From: Gammaproteobacteria bacterium
GTDB lineage: Bacteria > Pseudomonadota > Gammaproteobacteria > Xanthomonadales > Rhodanobacteraceae
Reading direction: 5' to 3'
Length of the DNA: 11,539 nucleotides
Assembly: GCA_005877675.1 (NCBI GenBank)
Contig: VBNZ01000015.1
Coordinates: 6,797-18,335, forward strand
The position numbers were made by a program, and so were the translations under genes. Under the pieces are notes generated by a model. It saw only the letters and a list, made by a program, of their open reading frames with translations. It had not been told where the DNA came from and did not search any database. Positions 1 through 7,901 of the stretch are shown piece by piece. Each line of letters opens with the position of its first letter. The first letter of the stretch is position 1.

Positions 1-2
1 TC

Positions 3-1706
3 CCATGGGGCGGTTCGCTCGGCGGCCTCGTCGCGCTCAAGCTCGCCGAGGATGTGCGCTTCGCGCCGGTGCCGGGCGTGTTATCGATCTGCCCGCCTGC
101 GGCCGGATCGCGCGTGTGGGATTCGGGCATCGACAACCGCCTTGCCTACGATGTCGTGTGCAAGGACGTGAACGGCGGCGATCTGCCGACCGGCGCGCCA
201 CCGCTGACCTGGGCGTTCAATCTCTCCGACATACCCGACAATCTTTCCGACCTTCAGGACGAGGCGCAGCTGCTGCAGACTCTGTTCCCGGTCAATGTCT
301 GCACCGGCGTCAATCTGCCTATCACCAATGGCGCAATGGACCGGCGCTTTGCGCAACTCGAAAGTCTTGCGCATGTCACGACCGACCATTTCTTCCTGAC
401 CGATCTCGGCTACGCAACCTATGGCCTGTCCGATCTCGTGCGTGGGCCGGACAAATTGAACGGGCTCAATCCGTTCACGACGACGGGCGTGGTTTATCCT
501 GATCCGGTGATCGACGCGGGTATTGCGCGCATCAGCGCCAATCCATTCGCCTCGTTGTACTTCCGCTGGGCCTCGGATTTTCGCGGGCGCGTCAATCCTG
601 CTACGAAAATCGTGTCGCTGCATACGAGTCGCGATGAGCTGGTGATTCCTGCCAATCAATCCGTGCTGCGCTCGATCCTGCCGGCGACGCAGCTGAGCAG
701 CGCGCTGGTCAACGAATCGTCGCCGACGCATTGCGGCTTCAACGTTGCCGAAGGCGTCGCCGGTTGGGAAGCGCTGCGTGTATGGATGGCCGGCGGAAAG
801 CAGCCAGCGGTCGCCGATCTGCAGGCGGGCTGCCAAGGTGCGGTCGCGCAGGGCGCTGCCGGGCCGTGCCGCTACGACGCCTCGATCGTGCCGCCGAGCT
901 TCGATGCGCAGGTGGCGCCGCGGCCGGCCTCGACCGCGCCGCCGGTGGACGCGCGCTATAGCGGGGCGTGGTACGACCCGACGCGTTCGGGTGAGGGCAT
1001 CGAGCTCGAAATCCTGCCGGGCAATAAAGCAGGAGTATACTTTTTCACCTACCCGCCCGCCGGCGTCGGCGGTACGCAGGCCTGGGTCTACGGCATCGGC
1101 GACATCGTCGGCAACGGTATCGAATTCCCCAACGTGCTGCGTCCCGCGCGCGACGCGACCGGCAAGATGACGCAGGTGCCATGGGGGCGCCTCGCGCTGA
1201 CCTTCGACGATTGCAACTCGGGCGGTATGCGCTGGGACGGCCCCGCCGATTGGGGTGCGATGGAGGTGAAGCTGCGTCGACTGACCGCGCTCAATGGACT
1301 CGACTGCGCGTCAGGTGGATCGGCATCGGCGCAGCCGAGCGGCGCATGGTACGACCCGGCCGCGAGCGGCGATGGTTTCCTCGTCGAGCAATTCGATGCG
1401 ACGCATCTGGGCGTGTTCTACTTCATCTCCAATGCGGACGGCGCCCAGACCTGGGCGCAGGGTGTCGGCACCTGGAATGGTTCGGCCTATCACGCAGACA
1501 TGCTTACGCCGGTGGGCACCCACTTCGGCGCGGCATTCGATGCGAGCCAGATCACCAAGCCGCCGTATTTCTATCTGCTCGACATCAATTTCGGCTGCGC
1601 GACGGGACAAGCCGTGCTGTCGCCGCGCGTCGGATTGGGACCTTCGCGGTTGCTGAACCTGCGTCGATTGACCACGCCAGCGGGCGTCGCCGCATGCTCG
1701 CCATGA
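3..1706 (+). CDS. Alpha/beta-hydrolase with two C-terminal repeats (5' partial)
   Basis: The gene is cut by the left edge: the frame is open from base 3, and the GTG at 54 is an internal valine. Reading from base 3 gives PWGGSLGGLVALK, a G-x-S-x-G nucleophile elbow with the serine at bases 15-17. A plausible catalytic Asp lies in HTSRDELVIP (codon 633-635) and the His in PTHCGF (729-731), so the Ser-Asp-His order of an esterase/lipase-like fold is present. After a Pro/Ala-rich linker (about 900-950) come two related segments of about 120 residues. Each opens with SGAWYDPxxSG(E/D)G (near 963 and 1338), contains a Q(A/T)W...G(V/I)G stretch, and ends with LRRLT...G...C. Such repeats are seen in secreted gammaproteobacterial proteins, so export is inferred; the N terminus is missing. 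The substrate is unknown. It converges on hupE with only 10 bp between the stops. Confidence 0.82.
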   Translation, partial: PWGGSLGGLVALKLAEDVRFAPVPGVLSICPPAAGSRVWDSGIDNRLAYDVVCKDVNGGDLPTGAPPLTWAFNLSDIPDNLSDLQDEAQLLQTLFPVNVCTGVNLPITNGAMDRRFAQLESLAHVTTDHFFLTDLGYATYGLSDLVRGPDKLNGLNPFTTTGVVYPDPVIDAGIARISANPFASLYFRWASDFRGRVNPATKIVSLHTSRDELVIPANQSVLRSILPATQLSSALVNESSPTHCGFNVAEGVAGWEALRVWMAGGKQPAVADLQAGCQGAVAQGAAGPCRYDASIVPPSFDAQVAPRPASTAPPVDARYSGAWYDPTRSGEGIELEILPGNKAGVYFFTYPPAGVGGTQAWVYGIGDIVGNGIEFPNVLRPARDATGKMTQVPWGRLALTFDDCNSGGMRWDGPADWGAMEVKLRRLTALNGLDCASGGSASAQPSGAWYDPAASGDGFLVEQFDATHLGVFYFISNADGAQTWAQGVGTWNGSAYHADMLTPVGTHFGAAFDASQITKPPYFYLLDINFGCATGQAVLSPRVGLGPSRLLNLRRLTTPAGVAACSP

Positions 1707-1716
1707 CCGGTTGCGT

Positions 1717-2304
1717 CTAGGCCGCTGCGAGGAAGATGGCTCCCGCAACAGCTGTCGCGGCGCCAGTGATGCGCGCCAGCGCAGGCGCGCGCCGTTGCAT
1801 CAAGACGCCGATCGCCACACCGAACACATGCAACATCGCAGTAGCAGCGAGAAAACCGCCGGTGTAGCCAAACGGATCGGCGAGCCCGGGCAATTCGCTG
1901 CCATGCGCGGCGCCATGGAACAGCGCAAACAGGCCGGTCAACGTTGCCGCTGACGCGACCGGCAGGCGCCGCGCGCTGATAACGAGCAGTCCGAGCGCGA
2001 GCAGCGACGCGGCGATGCCGGCTTCGATCTCGAACGGGGCGACGCCGTTGAGTGCGAATGTGGCCCCGAGTGCCATCACGCACAGGAACGACAGCGGCAC
2101 GGCCCAAACGGCACGGCCGCCAAGCTGTGCAGCCCAGATACCGATGACGACCATTGCGAGCAGATGGTCGAGGCCGCTCAACGGGTGTGCGAAGCCGGCA
2201 CCGAATCCACCGGGCGGGTCCGCGTGGCCAGGATGCGCAAGGGTGGTCGTGGCGACGCAGGAAATTGCGACTGTGCTGATGGCAAAAAGTACTTTTTTGT
2301 GCAT
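1717..2304 (-). CDS. hupE: HupE/UreJ family membrane protein, likely nickel permease
   Basis: A 195-residue hydrophobic protein of the HupE/UreJ family, whose members are thought to move nickel or cobalt into the cell for urease or hydrogenase. It has an N-terminal signal-like helix (residues 1-23, ending TLA before HPGH), the family motif HPLSGLDHLLAM at residues 40-51, a second histidine motif HGAAHGSELP at 130-139, and H159 in a late membrane segment. About six hydrophobic stretches are visible. The start at 2304 (MHKKVLFA) is preferred over one 13 codons upstream because AGGGAG lies 8 bases ahead of it and the ureG stop is 1 bp away, which suggests translational coupling. It is the last gene of the urease operon, so nickel supply for UreC is the likely role. 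Nickel versus cobalt specificity cannot be read from the sequence. Confidence 0.9.
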   Translation of the reverse strand: MHKKVLFAISTVAISCVATTTLAHPGHADPPGGFGAGFAHPLSGLDHLLAMVVIGIWAAQLGGRAVWAVPLSFLCVMALGATFALNGVAPFEIEAGIAASLLALGLLVISARRLPVASAATLTGLFALFHGAAHGSELPGLADPFGYTGGFLAATAMLHVFGVAIGVLMQRRAPALARITGAATAVAGAIFLAAA

Positions 2305-2305
2305 T

Positions 2306-2956
2306 TTACACACTCCCTGGCAGCGGGCGGCCCGGCAGGCCACCGGTGGTTACAATAAAGCGGGCGATCTCGTCGAGCCCTTGATTGATCTTGAGGTTGC
2401 TGAACACGAACGGCCGCGCGCCGCGCATCTTCCTTGCGTCGCGATCCATCACCTCGAGCGAGGCGCCGACCAGCGGGGCGAGGTCGATCTTGTTGATCAC
2501 CAGCAGGTCCGAGCGCGTGATGCCCGGGCCGCCCTTGCGCGGTATCTTGTCGCCGGCGCTGACGTCGATCACATAGATCGTAAGGTCGGCAAGTTCGGGC
2601 GAGAAGGTCGCGGCGAGATTGTCGCCGCCGGACTCGATGAAGATCAGTTCCAGATCGGGAAATTTCTTGTTCATCTCGGCCACGGCGGCGAGGTTGATGC
2701 TCGCGTCCTCGCGGATCGCCGTGTGCGGGCAACCGCCGGTCTCGACGCCTGCGATGCGCTCGGGCGCGAGCGCGCCGGCGCGGGTGAGGAACTCGGCATC
2801 TTCCTTGGTGTAGATGTCGTTGGTCACTGCGGCGACCTCGTATACATCGCGCAAAAGCTTGCACAGGCGCTCGGTCAGCGCGGTCTTGCCCGAGCCTACC
2901 GGGCCGCCGATGCCGACGCGCAACGGGCCGGTGTTGGATGAAGTCTGCATGATCAT
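2306..2956 (-). CDS. ureG: Urease accessory GTPase UreG
   Basis: A SIMIBI-class GTPase that powers nickel transfer to apo-urease as part of the UreD/F/G complex. The 216-residue protein has the P-loop GGPVGSGKT at residues 17-25, the nickel-binding Cys-Pro-His motif at 76-78 (within VETGGCPHTAIREDAS), the family signature ESGGDNLAATFSPEL, and the guanine-specificity motif NKID in VINKIDLAPLVGA. The start at 2956 (MIMQTSS) has a weak GAGA-type Shine-Dalgarno sequence; an ATG at 2950 is an alternative. It is separated from ureF by 165 bp that holds a large inverted repeat, the widest gap in the operon. Its stop lies 1 bp before the hupE start. All key residues seen are intact. Confidence 0.97.
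   Translation of the reverse strand: MIMQTSSNTGPLRVGIGGPVGSGKTALTERLCKLLRDVYEVAAVTNDIYTKEDAEFLTRAGALAPERIAGVETGGCPHTAIREDASINLAAVAEMNKKFPDLELIFIESGGDNLAATFSPELADLTIYVIDVSAGDKIPRKGGPGITRSDLLVINKIDLAPLVGASLEVMDRDARKMRGARPFVFSNLKINQGLDEIARFIVTTGGLPGRPLPGSV
2313..2318 (-). promoter_or_regulatory. Ribosome binding site of hupE
   Basis: AGGGAG on the minus strand, 8 bases before the ATG at 2304 and inside the last codons of ureG. It fixes the hupE start at MHKKVLFA instead of the upstream in-frame ATG, and it implies that ureG and hupE are translated in tandem. Confidence 0.6.
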
Positions 2957-2998
2957 AAGGTTCTCAGAAAAACTTCGCCTTGGATCAACAAGGACGAG

Positions 2999-3108
2999 AG
3001 CGGGATTTTTTTGCCACGGATTCCACGGATCGAGAATCGCCGACCTGTTCTTTCTCTACTCTGCTCTATCCGTGCCATCCGTGTAATCCGTGGCAAAAAA
3101 ATCCCGCT
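2999..3108. repeat. 32-bp near-perfect inverted repeat between ureF and ureG
   Basis: The arms at 2999-3030 and 3077-3108 are reverse complements at 31 of 32 positions, with a 46-base unpaired centre. Each arm carries a run of seven T (or A) followed by GCCACGGATT and CACGGAT; a further GTGCCATCC/TATCC stretch continues the CACGGAT-like pattern on the right. Related CCACGGAT-rich elements occur as dispersed palindromic repeats in several bacterial groups. In RNA it could form a long stem, but the U run lies inside the stem instead of after it, so it is not a textbook terminator. It lies 13 bp downstream of the ureF stop and 42 bp upstream of the ureG start. Confidence 0.85.
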
Positions 3109-3121
3109 TGCGTATCGAGCA

Positions 3122-3967
3122 TCACGACCGGAACAACCTCGTGTATTGGGTTTCGTGCCGGATCGAACACAGTTCGAGCAGCGGCGCGGCAGTGCCCAGA
3201 TCGTCCAGCGACGCGGCCAGCGCATCGGCGACGACGCCGGCGATGATCGACGCGAGCCGTGCGGTGGCGATCTGGCCGTCGGTCTGACCGAGTGGCACGA
3301 GACGCACGCCGGCCGAAACGAGGTTCGCGCACGTTCCGTGCAGCCAGGCCGACAGTGCCGGTTCGCAGGGAACATCGTGCGCGGCGCAAGCGAGCGCCAT
3401 CGCGATGCTGTGTGCGACCGGCAAATCTGCGTGGCGTGCGGCGAACGCATCGAGCAGCGCATGCGGCCACGCTTTGCGTGTGACACCGAGAAACGCCGCG
3501 CCCTGCTGACAACTTTCCAACGCGGTCTCGGCGCTGCCGCGAAATGCTACTGCGAGTTCGGCAATCGCGTCTAATGCGGCTGCGTTGTGCGCGCATTCGT
3601 AGGCGCGTGCGAACAGCACCGCATCGACCCAGCCGCCGCCGCGCGTCAGCACCGCGCCGGTGTAGTCGACCAGCGTCGCGACGTCGCGCACCGACCCTTC
3701 CTCGACCGCCCATTCGAGGCCGTGGCTGTAGCAGAACGCGCCGGTCGGATAGGACGGCGAGGTCCAGGCCAACAATTTCGCGAGCGCGTCGCCTTTGTTG
3801 CTCCCTCTCCCCCAAACGGCTTCATCGTTTGGGGGAGAGGGTTGGGGTGAGGGGGGCTTTTGAGCTTGCGTTGCGTCGTGCAAGGCCGAAGAGCCCCCCT
3901 CACCCAACCCTCTTCCCCGCGCGAGCGCAGGGGAGAGGGCTTCAAACCGGCTCTGCTCAGTGGCCAT
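3122..3967 (-). CDS. ureF: Urease accessory protein UreF with repeat-derived N-terminal insert
   Basis: UreF joins UreD and UreG in the activation complex and helps couple GTP hydrolysis to nickel insertion. The conserved core starts near residue 59 (GDALAKLLAWTSPSYPTGAFCYSHGLEWAVEEG, matching the family's ...LPxGxxxxSxGLE pattern) and runs to the C terminus (...CSIRHETQYTRLFRS). The start at 3967 (MATEQSRF) is chosen because ATGGCCACTGA overlaps the ureE stop and AGGAG lies 6 bases upstream. That gives 281 residues, about 50 longer than usual. The excess is residues 10-58, a Pro/Gly/Arg/Ser-rich stretch encoded by a palindromic repeat pair. This insert precedes the core and probably leaves the fold intact; a start downstream of it (for instance the TTG codons in KLL) cannot be excluded. 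An upstream ATG at 4018 would lie deep inside ureE. Confidence 0.93.
   Translation of the reverse strand: MATEQSRFEALSPALARGRGLGEGGSSALHDATQAQKPPSPQPSPPNDEAVWGRGSNKGDALAKLLAWTSPSYPTGAFCYSHGLEWAVEEGSVRDVATLVDYTGAVLTRGGGWVDAVLFARAYECAHNAAALDAIAELAVAFRGSAETALESCQQGAAFLGVTRKAWPHALLDAFAARHADLPVAHSIAMALACAAHDVPCEPALSAWLHGTCANLVSAGVRLVPLGQTDGQIATARLASIIAGVVADALAASLDDLGTAAPLLELCSIRHETQYTRLFRS
3803..3939. repeat. Composite palindromic repeat (REP/BIME-like) inside ureF
   Basis: Two hairpin units in opposite orientation. Unit 1 (3803-3858) has a perfect 16-bp stem, CCCTCTCCCCCAAACG at 3803-3818 and its complement at 3826-3841, with a 7-base loop, followed by a TTGGGGTGAGGGGGG tail. Unit 2 (3893-3939) is the mirror: a CCCCCCTCACCCAA tail, then a stem of CCCTCTTCCCC (3908-3918) with GGGGAGAGGG (3930-3939) with one bulge. 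The tails of the two units also pair with each other across a 34-base spacer. The whole element is read through in frame by ureF, giving SPALARGRGLGEGG and PPSPQPSPPNDEAVWGRG. This matches the dispersed CCCTCTCCCC repeats common in Xanthomonadales and Burkholderiales; the family assignment is from memory, not a search. Confidence 0.85.
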
Positions 3968-4448
3968 GGGTGGCTCCTGACGCCAACACGAATGGATGGG
4001 TATTCGAATCGTGCGCATACGCGCCGCGCTCGGGCGTGAACGGTGCGGTGATTTTTTCGACGTGTGCGCCGAGGCCGCGCAGCATGTCGACGATTACCGC
4101 ATCGTCGCGTATCAAAATTCTGTCCGCCGAAATCTGCGCCGGCAGATGGCGGTTGCCGATATGCCAGGCGAGTTTCAACAACGCTTCCGCGCTGCATGCC
4201 GTCACTGCGACCAACGACTCGGGCGCCGCCTTGATCAGCACTATGCGGCCGTCGTCGAGCTTAACCCCGTCGCCGTCATGCAGCAGCGTCGTTTGCGCCA
4301 GATCGAGCACGAAAGCGGTGCCGCCATCGGCGACGTAGCGAAAGCGGCGGCGATGGCGGCCTTCGTAGTCGAGCGTGATGCGCTCGGCTGCGTCCGTTGC
4401 GGGCCACGATCCGGCTGGCAATACTTTGCGGGCAAGCGGTTCGGTCAT
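3957..4448 (-). CDS. ureE: Urease nickel metallochaperone UreE
   Basis: UreE is a dimeric cytoplasmic chaperone that delivers nickel to the urease activation complex. From the ATG at 4448 it is 163 residues (MTEPLARKVLPAGS...), close to the usual 150-160. The N-terminal domain includes RHRRRFRYVADGGTAFVLDL (31-50). The C-terminal metal-binding domain carries WHIGNRHLPAQI, where H101 corresponds to the dimer-interface nickel ligand, and H129 follows in LGAHVEK. The tail ATHGH has only two histidines, unlike the long His-rich tails of some homologues. The start sits 2 bp after the ureC stop without a clear Shine-Dalgarno sequence, so translation is probably coupled to ureC. An upstream ATG at 4502 inside ureC is rejected because it would add 18 non-conserved residues. 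Its 3' end overlaps ureF by 11 bp. Confidence 0.95.
   Translation of the reverse strand: MTEPLARKVLPAGSWPATDAAERITLDYEGRHRRRFRYVADGGTAFVLDLAQTTLLHDGDGVKLDDGRIVLIKAAPESLVAVTACSAEALLKLAWHIGNRHLPAQISADRILIRDDAVIVDMLRGLGAHVEKITAPFTPERGAYAHDSNTHPFVLASGATHGH
3974..3978 (-). promoter_or_regulatory. Ribosome binding site of ureF
   Basis: AGGAG on the minus strand, 6 bases ahead of the ATG at 3967, within the last codons of ureE. It supports translation beginning upstream of the palindromic insert, so the insert should be part of the protein. Confidence 0.7.
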
Positions 4449-4450
4449 AG

Positions 4451-6163
<1,713 letters not shown>

Positions 6164-6481
6164 TTATTCCACTCCATCGAGCGCGCCCATCACTTCGCCA
6201 CGAAAGCCCTCGACTTTGCGCGCACCGGCGTAAGCGACGAGGCGAACCTCGCGGCTCTGGCCCGGCTCGAAGCGCATCGCGGTGCCGGCAGGGATATCGA
6301 GACGCATGCCACGCGCGGCGGCACGATCGAATTGCAGCGCGGGGTTCGTTTCAAAAAAATGGTAGTGGCTGCCGACCTGGATCGGCCGATCGCCGCTGTT
6401 GGCGACGTTCAACGATATCGCTGCGCGATCCGCGTTGAGCGCGATATCTCCGTCGAGCGTGAGGATTTCACCGGGGATCAT
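6164..6481 (-). CDS. ureB: Urease subunit beta
   Basis: The small structural subunit of the bacterial three-subunit urease. It has 105 residues beginning MIPGEILTLDGDI, which is the usual beginning for UreB, and includes NSGDRPIQVGSHYHFFETNPAL (about residues 28-49) and RGMRLDIPAGTAMRFEPGQSREV, both strongly conserved. The length matches the family. It starts 9 bp after the ureA stop and its stop abuts the ureC start. It has no catalytic residues of its own; it packs against UreC in the assembled enzyme and is part of the surface that the accessory proteins contact. Confidence 0.98.
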   Translation of the reverse strand: MIPGEILTLDGDIALNADRAAISLNVANSGDRPIQVGSHYHFFETNPALQFDRAAARGMRLDIPAGTAMRFEPGQSREVRLVAYAGARKVEGFRGEVMGALDGVE

Positions 6482-6490
6482 ATCGTCATC

Positions 6491-6793
6491 TCAACGGATG
6501 GGCTGGTGCACGGTCACGAGTTTGGTGCCATCGGGAAACGTCGCCTCGACCTGAATCTCGTGGATCATCTCCGCCACACCTTCCATCACCTGCGCGCGCG
6601 TGAGCACCTTGGCGCCGGCCTGCATCAATTCGGCGACACCGCGACCGTCGCGCGCACCTTCAACCACGGCATCGGTGATCAGCGCGATGGCTTCGGGGTG
6701 ATTGAGTTTCACGCCGCGTTCGAGGCGCTTGCGCGCCACGATGGCGGCCATTGCGACGAGCAGTTTGTCTTTTTCGCGCTGGGTCAGATTCAT
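6491..6793 (-). CDS. ureA: Urease subunit gamma
   Basis: The smallest structural subunit of bacterial urease. The start at 6793 gives exactly 100 residues (MNLTQREKDKLL...VTVHQPIR), the standard length. Conserved stretches include ARKRLERGVKLNHPEAIALITD (about residues 20-41), VEGARDGRGVAEL and VEATFPDGTKLVTVH. AAGGA lies 5 bases before this ATG. An ATG two codons upstream (6799) and one at 6853 would add residues not found in the family; the longer version would also translate the intergenic hairpins. It is 72 bp downstream of ureD, a gap with two small hairpins, and 9 bp upstream of ureB. Confidence 0.98.
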   Translation of the reverse strand: MNLTQREKDKLLVAMAAIVARKRLERGVKLNHPEAIALITDAVVEGARDGRGVAELMQAGAKVLTRAQVMEGVAEMIHEIQVEATFPDGTKLVTVHQPIR

Positions 6794-6804
6794 GGTCATC
6801 CTTT

Positions 6805-6851
6805 GCACGCTTGCTTGCGTGCGAAGAGCACAACGCAGGCATCGTGCCTGC
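6805..6851. repeat. Pair of small hairpins in the ureD-ureA gap
   Basis: Two perfect stems lie side by side. GCACGC (6805-6810) pairs with GCGTGC (6817-6822) around a 6-base loop. GCAGGCA (6835-6841) pairs with TGCCTGC (6845-6851) around a 3-base loop. On the minus-strand transcript the first-transcribed hairpin is the 7-bp one, and the second ends just before the AAAGGA ribosome binding site of ureA. They could shape ureA translation or mark an RNA processing point; this is inference. No U tract follows, so neither looks like a terminator. Confidence 0.55.
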
Positions 6852-6865
6852 ACTTTTTACAAGAG

Positions 6866-7744
6866 CTAGCAATACCAGACTTGCGGCAAACGTACCGAAT
6901 AGCCGGCGGCCAGCGCGCGCAGCGCACCGGCGGCATGGATCAGCGCGTGACGCAGTATCGCCGCATCGTCGGCGAGCAGGCGCACGATCAGCAGGCCCTC
7001 GCGCGCAGTAGCGTGCGCGACCGCGGCGTCATCGCGCGCATGTTCACGCAGCCGCGCGCGCAGCGCCGCGAGCAATTCACGCGCATCATCGGCCGCATAG
7101 ATCAGCGTCGCACAGGCGGTCGCCGCACCGAAACCGAAGGGCGCAGCGCGCAACGCGGCGGTATCGCCGTCCAGATGCAGCGCGTCGGCAAACAACAAGC
7201 GGCCGTTGCGGCGGATGCGCCATGCATCGTGGACGAAACCGTGACGCAGCGTCTCGCCCATCGCACCGCGGCCGAACACGATGCTTTCGACCGCGAGCAG
7301 GCGCGCATTGCGCGCGAGGTCGGCACAAAACCGACGGCGTAGCCGCGCGCCGTCGAACAGAATGGTTTCCTGCGCGAGATATTCGACGTAGGCATCCTCG
7401 CCCGCGTCGACGCGCACGTCGATTTGCGTCGGTTCGCCGTGTGGCAGCGCGCGATAGAGCTTTTCCGCAGCTTGCGAGGTCATCGTCGCCCGCGTGTGCG
7501 GCCCCGCGACAATATCCACTTGTATACGGTCGCCGCAGGTGAGACCGCCGCTCGTGTTCAGCAGCACCGCTTGTATAGGCTCGCGCGCATCGGTGTCGGG
7601 AAACAGCACACGGCAGGGGGCTCGTTGGTAGAGATCGGCAAGCCGTGTCGAGCTGCGCGCAGCGGCGAATTCGATCCGCACCGCACCGTCCACGCGCTGG
7701 TGCGCAATAGCGGGACTTTGCAATGCGGGCTCGGCGAGCAGCAT
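6866..7744 (-). CDS. ureD: Urease accessory protein UreD
   Basis: UreD (UreH) is the scaffold that binds apo-urease and, with UreF and UreG, forms the nickel-insertion complex. The 292-residue protein shows the family motifs LLNTSGGLTCGD (61-72; the family usually has GG before the D, here C70 replaces one glycine), TSQAAEKLYR (89-98), and QETILFDGARLRR (125-137). It is somewhat longer than the shortest family members but within range. The start at 7744 is the first ATG; GAGGA lies 13 bases upstream, farther than ideal, so the start is moderately certain. It heads the operon, directly downstream of the only long upstream gap, and its stop is 72 bp before ureA. Confidence 0.95.
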   Translation of the reverse strand: MLLAEPALQSPAIAHQRVDGAVRIEFAAARSSTRLADLYQRAPCRVLFPDTDAREPIQAVLLNTSGGLTCGDRIQVDIVAGPHTRATMTSQAAEKLYRALPHGEPTQIDVRVDAGEDAYVEYLAQETILFDGARLRRRFCADLARNARLLAVESIVFGRGAMGETLRHGFVHDAWRIRRNGRLLFADALHLDGDTAALRAAPFGFGAATACATLIYAADDARELLAALRARLREHARDDAAVAHATAREGLLIVRLLADDAAILRHALIHAAGALRALAAGYSVRLPQVWYC

Positions 7745-7901
7745 GCGGCGCGGCGGTTCCTCAGAAGCGGGTGCAGCGAATTTCGCTGCACTGCAGCATT
7801 ACGGAAACGCATGCGGGCGTCAATGCCCGCCCGCCGGCGCTACACCCTGTCTTCGTGCGCCGAGGTGCGGCCAATATGCCGGATTGCGGCTCCGCGCCGC
7901 G
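7745..7901 (-). promoter_or_regulatory. Upstream region of the urease operon
   Basis: The gap of 157 bp between the M16 peptidase stop and ureD, and the likely place for the operon promoter. On the minus strand a TTGACG box (7818-7823) is followed after 16 bases by TAATGC (7796-7801), a poor -10 match. A transcript from this promoter would begin near 7788, inside the palindrome at 7771-7791. A second stem, GCGGGC (7813-7818) with GCCCGC (7825-7830), overlaps the -35 box. I saw no match to remembered NtrC (TGGTGC-type) or NikR (GTATGA-N16-TCATAC) sites. The promoter assignment is tentative. Confidence 0.35.
7771..7791. repeat. Perfect 10-bp-arm palindrome upstream of ureD
   Basis: The arms GTGCAGCGAA (7771-7780) and TTCGCTGCAC (7782-7791) are exact reverse complements around a single central T. 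The centre lies 37 bp upstream of the ureD start. On DNA it resembles an operator for a dimeric regulator; on RNA it could fold as an 8-bp stem with a 5-base AU-rich loop. It lies immediately downstream of the candidate -10 box, where a repressor or an mRNA hairpin could act. Confidence 0.6.

Noticed and set aside
54..60. GTG at 54 as the start of the hydrolase gene.
   Set aside because: The G-x-S-x-G elbow lies upstream in the same open frame at bases 9-23, so the real start is outside the window.
2284..2297. AT-rich palindrome AAAAAGTACTTTTT near the hupE start, a possible operator or terminator.
   Set aside because: It falls in hupE codons for KKVLF at the signal peptide start, where Lys and Phe codons explain the A and T runs; no supporting stem or operator context.
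2015..2941. A plus-strand open frame of about 300 codons opposite hupE and ureG.
   Set aside because: UreG and HupE motifs on the minus strand are intact and in the operon; the plus frame shows no motif.
3077..3130. The inverted repeat after ureF as a Rho-independent terminator.
   Set aside because: The U run is in the stem and not after it, the loop is 46 bases, and ureG and hupE downstream lack a visible promoter of their own, so termination here would silence required genes.
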